From assembly GCA_002315255.1 (NCBI GenBank), contig DCGM01000002.1:918-7736 (forward strand): a stretch of DNA of 6,819 nucleotides, written 5' to 3'. This DNA comes from Lachnospiraceae bacterium UBA1778 (GTDB lineage: Bacteria; Bacillota; Clostridia; Lachnospirales; Lachnospiraceae). A program made the translations under genes and the position numbers. Below are positions 1-4,391 of the stretch, one piece after another. The notes under the pieces are model-generated. The model worked only from the letters and a program-made list of their open reading frames with translations, did no database searches and was not told the DNA's origin. Position 1 is the stretch's first letter. Every line of letters begins with the position of its first letter.

Positions 1-263
1 GTTCCGAAGGTCGCGATGCCGGTAATCAAAAACGAATTGCTGAAAAACGTCGCAAACGTGATCTTTCCGAAACCGGCCCAGCCGCGGACAAAGTTGTCCC
101 AGCGCCATGCCGGAGGAATCAAAGAAAGCGTTCCGGTTAAGATTTCGCTGTTGTTCTTCAGAGAACCGGAAATCATCCAGAGGACCGGATAGATCATCAC
201 GAAGCCGAGTCCCATGACGAGTACATGATAAATGACCTTTGAAATGACTTTTTTAATCTTCAT
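1..263 (-). CDS. CUT1 sugar ABC transporter permease, MalG-like (partial, N-terminal part)
   Basis: This is the N-terminal 87 residues of an inner-membrane permease subunit; the rest lies beyond the left window edge. The protein opens MKIKKVISKV, followed by a hydrophobic helix at about residues 11-31 (ending YPVLWMISGSLK), then the typical MalG pattern of a polar periplasmic stretch with 'NNSEIL...LIPPAWRWDNFVRGW' character and the beginning of a second membrane helix (SNSFLITGIATFG). In MalG-like proteins the segment 'P.LWMI..SLK' followed by 'P....NF...' is a family hallmark. Start choice: the ATG at 263 has a TGAGGTGG ribosome site six bases upstream, whose TGA is also the stop codon of the preceding permease gene, so translation is probably coupled. 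With the MalF-like partner it should form the heterodimeric channel of a carbohydrate importer. The EAA loop that contacts the ATPase is not in the window. The family call is firm; the substrate cannot be told from this part. Confidence 0.9.
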   Translation of the reverse strand, partial: MKIKKVISKVIYHVLVMGLGFVMIYPVLWMISGSLKNNSEILTGTLSLIPPAWRWDNFVRGWAGFGKITFATFFSNSFLITGIATFG

Positions 264-269
264 CTTCTG

Positions 270-277
270 CCACCTCA
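270..277 (-). promoter_or_regulatory. Ribosome binding site overlapping an upstream stop codon
   Basis: On the minus strand TGAGGTGG lies six bases before the MalG-like ATG at 263. Its first three bases are the TGA stop of the MalF-like gene. This arrangement is seen directly; that it couples translation of the two permease subunits, giving equal amounts, is inference. Confidence 0.75.
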
Positions 278-1216
278 GCTTTCTGCCGACTCATCAAAGA
301 CCCAATGCTTTGATGTCTTAAAGACTAAGAATGTGGCGAGACCCATTATAATGAGCATCACCCAGCTCATGGCGCTGGCATAGCCCATCCGCCGTTCATT
401 GATACCCACTTTATAAACGTATAATGCATAATACATCGTCGCGTCGTTCGGGCCGCCGCTCGTGATGACATAGGCCTGTGTGAAGACCATGAAGCTCGAA
501 ATCAGCTGCATGACCAGGTTGAAAAGAATGATCGGGGAGAGGCAGGGAAGCGTGATTCTAAAGAACATCTGCCAGCCGTTCGCGCCGTCAATCTTCGCCG
601 CTTCATAATACGTGCCCGGAATTTCCTTAAGGCCTGCCGCGAAAATCAGCATGGACGAACCGAACTGCCAAACGGTCATCAGGATGATCGGCCATTTCGC
701 GATATCGCCATTGCCGAACCAGTTGACCGTATCGAGCCCCATCGCGATCAGGTTCATGTTGATAAGACCCTTCCGCGCGAAAATCTGCTTCCAGACGAGC
801 GCGACCGCCACGCTGCCGCCGATCAGGGACGGCAGATAATATAAGGAGCGGTAGAAGCTCACGAGCTTGCTCGGGCGCGTCAGCACGAACGCGATCAGAA
901 GCGCGAATGCGAGCTTCAGCGGGACGGACAGGAAGACATACTGGACCGTTACCCAGAGCGAATTCGTAAAACGTTCGTCGTTAAAAAGATCAATGTAATT
1001 CTGGAAACCGACGAAGTCCATCTTATCGATCATATTAAAGTTGGTGAACGAATAGAAAAGGGACGTTCCCATTGGAATCAGTGTAAAGGCAAAGAAGCCT
1101 ATAATAAACGGCGCTAAGAAGGTGTAGCCGACGGTGTTATTATTATTAATAAACCGGCTCCACCCTGACTGGCCAGACTTTTTTCGGTTTAAGGTTTTAA
1201 TATTCTCTTTACTCAT
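275..1216 (-). CDS. CUT1 sugar ABC transporter permease, MalF/UgpA-like
   Basis: Complete 313-residue integral membrane subunit of an importer for oligosaccharides or similar sugars. Visible features are a basic, Asn-rich cytoplasmic N-terminus (RKKSGQSGWSRFINNNN) and about six membrane helices near residues 29-51, 88-112, 122-144, 172-195, 226-250 and 280-299. The cytoplasmic EAA loop is at residues 205-224 (YYEAAKIDGANG, then FFRITLP) and docks onto the nucleotide-binding subunit. The TFLAPFIIGFFAF start of helix 1 and 'FVGFQNYIDLF' are typical of the UgpA/MalF-like branch, which lacks the long extra loops of E. coli MalF. The ATG at 1216 is preceded by AGAGGA seven bases upstream. It is followed after 11 bases by the MalG-like gene, and lies 254 bases behind the binding-protein gene with a hairpin terminator between them. 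No ATPase gene is visible nearby. CUT1 systems in Firmicutes commonly share one MsmX-type ATPase encoded elsewhere, so that is the likely arrangement here. Confidence 0.95.
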   Translation of the reverse strand: MSKENIKTLNRKKSGQSGWSRFINNNNTVGYTFLAPFIIGFFAFTLIPMGTSLFYSFTNFNMIDKMDFVGFQNYIDLFNDERFTNSLWVTVQYVFLSVPLKLAFALLIAFVLTRPSKLVSFYRSLYYLPSLIGGSVAVALVWKQIFARKGLINMNLIAMGLDTVNWFGNGDIAKWPIILMTVWQFGSSMLIFAAGLKEIPGTYYEAAKIDGANGWQMFFRITLPCLSPIILFNLVMQLISSFMVFTQAYVITSGGPNDATMYYALYVYKVGINERRMGYASAMSWVMLIIMGLATFLVFKTSKHWVFDESAES

Positions 1217-1253
1217 CGTTTATTCCTCTAAACAAGAAAATACAAAAGACAGC

Positions 1254-1273
1254 TTCCGGGACCGACCCCGGAA
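1254..1273 (-). repeat. 7-bp inverted repeat in the permease leader (operator or leader hairpin)
   Basis: TTCCGGG at 1254-1260 and CCCGGAA at 1267-1273 are perfect inverted arms separated by six bases. The element sits just downstream of the candidate -10 box (1276-1281), roughly at the predicted transcription start, and 37 bases before the permease ATG. It could be a repressor operator or a 5' leader hairpin. The inverted repeat is seen; the role is inference. Confidence 0.4.
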
Positions 1274-1275
1274 TG

Positions 1276-1304
1276 ATTATCGCAAAAAAAATCAGAGTCC
1301 GCAA
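1276..1304 (-). promoter_or_regulatory. Candidate internal promoter for the permease genes
   Basis: On the minus strand TTGCGG (1299-1304) is followed after 17 bases by GATAAT (1276-1281), five of six matches to the -10 consensus, with a TG one base upstream of it (extended -10). The spacer includes a run of eight T. A 14-bp dyad, CGCAA-N4-TTGCG (1300-1313), overlaps the -35 box and could be a regulator site. The -35 matches only three of six consensus bases, so the call relies mainly on the extended -10. Confidence 0.4.
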
Positions 1305-1384
1305 TGCTTTGCGAAAAGAGACCGCGCTCAGATGACTGTGCCCGTATGTCCAGGCAGAAGGTCTGTGTCTTTATGTCTGAGTCT

Positions 1385-1417
1385 TAAAAAATGTCCGGAG
1401 CCCGAAGGCTCCGGACA
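1385..1417 (-). terminator. Rho-independent terminator or attenuator behind the binding-protein gene
   Basis: On the minus strand an 11-bp perfect stem (arms 1392-1402 and 1407-1417, TGTCCGGAGCC in the first transcribed arm) closes a TTCG loop, the very stable C(UUCG)G tetraloop, and is followed directly by a run of T (complement of 1386-1391). It starts 53 bases after the binding-protein stop codon. In sugar ABC operons such a hairpin between the binding protein and the permeases commonly lets only part of transcription continue and protects the upstream mRNA, so the binding protein is made in excess. The hairpin is seen; partial read-through is inference. Confidence 0.88.
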
Positions 1418-1470
1418 CCATGTCAGAGAACTAATTGTTCCATCATTTGAAGCAATCAGTCTAGGGTAAA

Positions 1471-2823
1471 TTAATATTCTCTGGAAGCTGCGAAATCGTA
1501 GAATTCCTTCGCGCACTCATCAGCGGTCATGTCGCCTGCAACTGCTTTCGCAATCAGGTACAGATACTGGTTCTTGTTCTCATCGGTGCAAGCCGGGTCG
1601 ATCGGGTTGATTCTGTCGCCGCCGGTCGGTAAGTTACCAACGAGGTCAACATAATCATATACCTTACGGGTATTGGAATCAAGCGTCGGCTGAAGAGCAT
1701 CACGGACTGCGTAGAAGGTCGGGATGCCGCGCTCTGCAGCAAGGATCAGGTTAGCAGTGATATCGCTCTGGAAGTAAGCGATGAACTTCGCTGCTTCTGC
1801 CGGATTCTCGGAGTCAGAAGAAACGCAAAGCATCTGAGAAGACTGAACAGAGATGCCAGCCGGGCCGTCAGCGGTAAGCTTCGGCGGGTTGATGAGCTTA
1901 AGCTCTCTGCCGGCAGCTTCTGCCAGAGCCTTGAACTGGTTGGAAGCGACCCAAGTCATAGCAGCTTCGCCGGTGACGAGGAAATCGTTCTCGATGTCGG
2001 AGATCTCGTTAAGAGCGCCTTCATCCGGATATGCGCCAGCTTCGACAAGGTCGATTCTCATCTGAATGAATGGGACGAGAAGCTTGTAATCATCGAAGCC
2101 CAGGCCGGAGTTGTCAAGCTTGTAGAAATCATTGCCTGCGGTCTGTCCAATGAGGAGACGGCAGCCAGCCTGCCAATCGTCGAATTTAGAGAATCCGTAG
2201 ATGCCCTTTACTTCGTGGATCTTTAAGCAAGCAGCTTCGAACTCTTCCCAAGTCCAGTTCTCGGTCGGTTCAGCAATGCCGCACTCAGCGAAGATTGCCG
2301 GATCATAAGCGATACCATAGGTGTTGATACCGGAGCAGAGACCTGCCTGGTTTCCTTCAGCGTCTGCGCAGATGCGAAGGAATGCTTCGCTCGTGCCGGA
2401 AACGTCGATCGTGCCATCCTCGATATACTTGTTAAGGTATTCAATCTTAGATGCATAGGTCGGGAAGTTGGAGCCCATCTGGAAGATATCCCAGACATCA
2501 TTAGCAGCAACTAACGTAGCCAGCTTATCGAAGTAACCGTTGAAATCATAGAATTCATATTCGATATGGATGTTCGGATGAATGGATTCATAGAGCTCGA
2601 TGACAGCGATCGTTCTGTCATGTCTGTTCTGAGATCCCCACCATGCCATACGAAGGGTGACGTCCTCAAGTTCTTCCTCGGTCGTAGCGTCGGTCTGTTT
2701 CTCGGTCGGAGCTTCAGTCTGCTTCTCGGTTTCCTTTTCGGTAGGAGTAACCGGGTTGCAAGCGAACAGGCTCATGCAGAGAACTGCAGCCAAAAGAACT
2801 GCGAAAATTTTCTTAAAGTTCAT
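1471..2823 (-). CDS. Extracellular sugar-binding lipoprotein (solute-binding protein family 1, CUT1 transporter)
   Basis: 450-residue carbohydrate-binding component of the ABC importer, anchored on the outer face of the membrane. Residues 1-21 form a signal peptide (MNFKKIF, then a hydrophobic core), with lipobox LFAC and lipidated Cys22. Residues 23-53 are a Thr/Glu/Lys-rich flexible linker containing two eight-residue repeats (TEKQTEAP, TEKQTDAT). The folded domain begins near residue 56 with VTLRMAWWGSQNRHDRT, typical of family 1 binding proteins; HPNIHIEYEF and DVWDIFQMG follow, and later WTWEEFEAACLKI and the FIAYFQSD region typical of the second lobe. Start choice: an in-frame ATG 42 bases upstream (2865) would place 14 polar residues before the signal peptide and has no ribosome site. 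The ATG at 2823 has AAAGGAG nine bases upstream and lies behind the predicted transcription start. Arginine is often AGA or CGT here, unlike the neighbouring genes, which fits a highly expressed gene. The ligand is not readable from sequence; the adjacent GH43 gene suggests an oligosaccharide containing galactose or another GH43 substrate. Confidence 0.95.
   Translation of the reverse strand: MNFKKIFAVLLAAVLCMSLFACNPVTPTEKETEKQTEAPTEKQTDATTEEELEDVTLRMAWWGSQNRHDRTIAVIELYESIHPNIHIEYEFYDFNGYFDKLATLVAANDVWDIFQMGSNFPTYASKIEYLNKYIEDGTIDVSGTSEAFLRICADAEGNQAGLCSGINTYGIAYDPAIFAECGIAEPTENWTWEEFEAACLKIHEVKGIYGFSKFDDWQAGCRLLIGQTAGNDFYKLDNSGLGFDDYKLLVPFIQMRIDLVEAGAYPDEGALNEISDIENDFLVTGEAAMTWVASNQFKALAEAAGRELKLINPPKLTADGPAGISVQSSQMLCVSSDSENPAEAAKFIAYFQSDITANLILAAERGIPTFYAVRDALQPTLDSNTRKVYDYVDLVGNLPTGGDRINPIDPACTDENKNQYLYLIAKAVAGDMTADECAKEFYDFAASREY
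2683..2730 (-). repeat. Two-copy 24-nt tandem repeat encoding the lipoprotein linker
   Basis: Codons 32-39 and 40-47 of the binding-protein gene encode TEKQTEAP and TEKQTDAT; at DNA level the two 24-base units match at 20 of 24 positions. They form part of the low-complexity linker between the lipidated Cys22 and the folded domain. Copy number at such sites can change by slippage or recombination without disturbing the frame. Confidence 0.75.
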
Positions 2824-2832
2824 GATAGTGAA

Positions 2833-2839
2833 CTCCTTT
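2833..2839 (-). promoter_or_regulatory. Ribosome binding site that fixes the binding-protein start
   Basis: AAAGGAG on the minus strand, nine bases before the ATG at 2823. The longer reading frame from 2865 has no such site and begins upstream of the predicted transcription start, so the shorter form is chosen. Confidence 0.88.
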
Positions 2840-2855
2840 CTTTTGTGATGATTTA

Positions 2856-2883
2856 ACAATAACATCTAAAAGTCCAAAGTCAA
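2856..2883 (-). promoter_or_regulatory. Promoter of the sugar-binding protein gene
   Basis: On the minus strand TTGACT (2878-2883) is followed after 16 bases by TATTGT (2856-2861), with a TG one base upstream of the -10 (extended -10). The predicted start lies near 2849, leaving a leader of about 26 bases that carries the ribosome site. The DNA upstream (about 2884-2930) is very AT-rich with several A- or T-tracts, as in UP-element-like or curved promoter DNA. The -35 lies inside one arm of a 14-bp inverted repeat. No terminator separates this from the GH43 gene, so the binding protein may be transcribed both from here and by read-through. Confidence 0.65.
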
Positions 2884-2945
2884 TATTTTATCGAAAATGT
2901 GCAAAAAGTTCGTTGTATTTTAGAAAAACTGTAAAATATTGACTT
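2877..2945. repeat. 14-bp perfect inverted repeat around the AT-rich promoter region
   Basis: AAGTCAATATTTTA at 2877-2890 and TAAAATATTGACTT at 2932-2945 are perfect reverse complements separated by 41 bases. The first arm contains the -35 of the binding-protein promoter; the second directly abuts the stop codon of the GH43 gene. The arm centres are 55 bp apart, near five helical turns. Possible roles are paired regulator sites with DNA looping or an RNA stem with a large loop. The repeat is seen; the role is unknown. Confidence 0.7.
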
Positions 2946-4076
2946 CTACTCGTAGTCCTCAATCCGCCACTCGTCCTTCCAGTCAATCAGGACCATCCCG
3001 TGCGGATATTCTTCGCAGGGTTCCACAAACCGGAGCGGCAGCCAGACATAGGTCGCGATCGACGTGTCGGTTTCGCGGTCCGACGGCGGACGGCGGTTTC
3101 CGGTATAGCCGTATTTCTCGATCAATGCTTCGCGGTACGGGCCGCGTGCTTCGCGCGGCATCGAGCCGTTAAACGCATTGATAAAGAACTCTTCAGCGAA
3201 GTCGTATGAGACGTGCGTCGCTTCCGGCTGCCAACGGTCGCCAATCGCGATATAAAGGTCCTTCTTCCCGGGAACCTTGAATACAGATGAGATCTGCGAG
3301 TGGAACGAGGTCCGCGACGGGTCAGTCGGATGCGGATTTCCGAGCACCTGATACGGGCCGTGCCAGGTATCCGCGACGGCAACCTCAGACGGGTTCGGGC
3401 TGTAACCGGTTGTGCCGGAGGTGATGAGATAATGCTTATAATCCCGGATAAAATGCGCCGTCGCTTCGCGGACGAACGGCGGATAAGGCTTCGGGAAATG
3501 CTCGCTGTAGAAGCCCGTCACATCGGTATAATCCGGCGTAAGATCCGCAATGATCGTCTCTGAGTGGACGCGCTCGAAGAAATAATACGCTTTCCCGTCT
3601 TTCGCGACTGCGAGGTCAAAATCGCCCGCGCTCATGCTAAGCGGCTTCAATCCTTCGCGCACCACGGTATACGGCCCTAAAAACGCATCTGCCGTCGCGA
3701 CGGTCTCGGTCTGCTGCCCGTCAAACTGCATGATCTTCATCCAGCAGACGTATTTCTTCGTCGACGCATTGTAAATGATATGCGGGCGGTCCAGCATCGC
3801 CTTATAGGGATTCAGCGAGTCATGCTCACCGTTTAAGCTCGGTTCAATGATGAGCCCCTTATCCTCCCAGTTATAGAGGTCTTTCGAGGCATACGCACGG
3901 ACTCCCCAGGTCCAGATTCCGTTTCCGGGATGGGTATTCTCTTTGTTCTCCCCATAGAAATAATAGGTTTCTTCCTGCTCGTCGTAAAAGATGCTTCCGC
4001 CGTGGGCCTGAACCCGTTTTCCTTCGGTGTCAAATAGCGGCTCACCCGGGCGGATGCTGGTGTACGGTTCCTTCAT
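2946..4076 (-). CDS. Glycoside hydrolase family 43, exo-beta-1,3-galactanase-like, cytoplasmic
   Basis: 376 residues without signal peptide or membrane segment, so it should act in the cytoplasm on imported sugars. The pattern is that of the five-bladed beta-propeller of GH43, closest in my memory to exo-beta-1,3-galactanases (subfamily 24 type): FDTEGKRVQAHGG (15-27), YYFYGENK (38-45), VRAYASKDLYNWEDKG (59-74), DRPHIIYN (96-103), a central GDFDLAVAKDG (151-161), VREATAHF (202-209), GYSPNP (224-229), TSFHSQISSVF (256-266), IGDRW (278-282) and YVWLPLRF (343-350). By alignment from memory, Glu204 is the likely acid. The usual GH43 N-terminal Asp base is absent (QAHGG there), while Gln261 corresponds to the glutamine described as catalytic in the fungal galactanase. 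About 60 residues (283-342) separate GDRW from YVWLPL, much longer than in the fungal enzyme as I recall it. The ATG at 4076 has AAGGAGAGG upstream. It is first in a run with the sugar transporter genes, which supports a role in oligosaccharide breakdown. Family membership is firm, exact specificity is not. Confidence 0.85.
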   Translation of the reverse strand: MKEPYTSIRPGEPLFDTEGKRVQAHGGSIFYDEQEETYYFYGENKENTHPGNGIWTWGVRAYASKDLYNWEDKGLIIEPSLNGEHDSLNPYKAMLDRPHIIYNASTKKYVCWMKIMQFDGQQTETVATADAFLGPYTVVREGLKPLSMSAGDFDLAVAKDGKAYYFFERVHSETIIADLTPDYTDVTGFYSEHFPKPYPPFVREATAHFIRDYKHYLITSGTTGYSPNPSEVAVADTWHGPYQVLGNPHPTDPSRTSFHSQISSVFKVPGKKDLYIAIGDRWQPEATHVSYDFAEEFFINAFNGSMPREARGPYREALIEKYGYTGNRRPPSDRETDTSIATYVWLPLRFVEPCEEYPHGMVLIDWKDEWRIEDYE

Positions 4077-4099
4077 GCTGTCCTCTCCTTTATCTGGAT

Positions 4100-4108
4100 A
4101 TTATATCA
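4100..4108 (-). promoter_or_regulatory. Extended -10 promoter of the GH43 gene
   Basis: TGATATAAT on the minus strand is a perfect TATAAT with an extended -10 TG. The expected start is near 4093, giving a leader of about 17 bases that holds the AAGGAGAGG ribosome site. No good -35 hexamer is found 16-18 bases upstream, which is common for extended -10 promoters or activator-dependent ones. Confidence 0.6.
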
Positions 4109-4154
4109 TCTTTCTTCATCATAGCATACGTGTGCCGCGCCAGTTTCTCTCGTG

Positions 4155-4165
4155 GCGGTTTCCGC
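4155..4165. promoter_or_regulatory. Small GC-rich dyad upstream of the GH43 promoter
   Basis: GCGG-TTT-CCGC is a perfect 4-bp dyad with a three-base centre, about 50-60 bases upstream of the -10 box. The position would suit an activator site for a promoter with a weak -35. It is short and may be chance. Confidence 0.25.
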
Positions 4166-4189
4166 AGTGCGCTACCAAAATAATGATAA

Positions 4190-4221
4190 CGAAAAGCCCC
4201 GACTGTCAAGTGCCGGGGCTT
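4190..4221 (-). terminator. Rho-independent terminator between the ATPase and GH43 genes
   Basis: On the minus strand AAGCCCCG and CGGGGCTT (arms 4214-4221 and 4194-4201) form an 8-bp stem with a 12-base loop, in which ACT/AGT can add three pairs. The second arm runs into TTTT, followed by an AT-rich stretch. The T-run lies only on the minus-strand exit side, so it ends transcripts from the YhaN-like gene about 160-190 bases after its stop codon and separates the DNA-metabolism module from the sugar locus. Confidence 0.8.
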
Positions 4222-4279
4222 AGTCGGGCAATATCAACTGATAATCGCCATTTTTCGTCTTATATTAACTCGTTTGTTA
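4222..4279. other. Intergenic spacer without recognisable feature
   Basis: Between the terminator and the tandem repeats lies AT-rich sequence in which I see no promoter, RNA gene or convincing reading frame. It belongs to the roughly 300-base gap between the ATPase and GH43 genes (4077-4381), whose other parts are the GH43 promoter, the terminator and the repeats. Confidence 0.5.
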
Positions 4280-4391
4280 TCTCGTCTTCCGCCTATTTTC
4301 GGCATTTTCCGACCTCGTCCTGCCCATCTCGGGCGTCCTTTCAGGACTTGCTCCTGCCTATTTCCAGCGGCTTTTCAGGACTTACTCCCGC
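4280..4391. repeat. Imperfect tandem repeats of 31-34 nt at the 3' end of the ATPase gene
   Basis: Two adjacent 34-base units (4311-4344 and 4345-4378) match at 25 of 34 positions and share the start GAC.T..TCCTGCC and the end TTTCAG on the plus strand. A diverged 31-base unit (4280-4310, with CTCGTC and GCCTATTTTCGGC) precedes them. The first dozen bases of a further unit (from 4379) run into the end of the ATPase coding sequence, including its stop codon. On the transcribed strand the units carry AAGTCCTGAAA and short GC stems such as GCCC-N5-GGGC. The unit length is not a multiple of three and in-frame stops occur, so this is not an extension of the protein. Function unknown. Confidence 0.6.

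Noticed and set aside
1282..1313. Second terminator formed by CGCAA/TTGCG and the run of eight T
   Set aside because: The stem is only five base pairs and is separated from the T-run by nine bases, so a promoter spacer explains the T-run better.
1320..1384. CcpA cre-like site near CATACGGGCACA and loose direct repeats of ACAGAC in the permease leader
   Set aside because: Too few matches to the cre consensus (TGWAANCGNTNWCA), and the repeats are short and irregular.
2824..2865. N-terminal extension of the binding protein (start at 2865, MLLLNHHKRKEF)
   Set aside because: No ribosome site before it, it lies upstream of the predicted transcription start, and it would bury the signal peptide. 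The ATG at 2823 has a strong AAAGGAG.
2891..2931. Terminator of the GH43 gene in the AT-rich gap
   Set aside because: T-runs are present but no GC-rich stem precedes them; the only stem is the 14-bp AT-rich inverted repeat with a 41-base loop.
2939..3563. Several plus-strand reading frames of 69-87 codons opposite the GH43 gene
   Set aside because: All are Arg-rich shadows of the well-supported minus-strand gene, without ribosome sites or recognisable domains.
4280..4334. Short minus-strand frame MGRTRSENAENRRKTR within the repeats
   Set aside because: Sixteen codons made of repeat sequence, no ribosome site at proper spacing, no conservation evidence.
4280..4391. CRISPR array as explanation of the tandem repeats
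   Set aside because: Units are directly adjacent without unique spacers, diverged from one another, and only about three in number; no cas genes are in the window.
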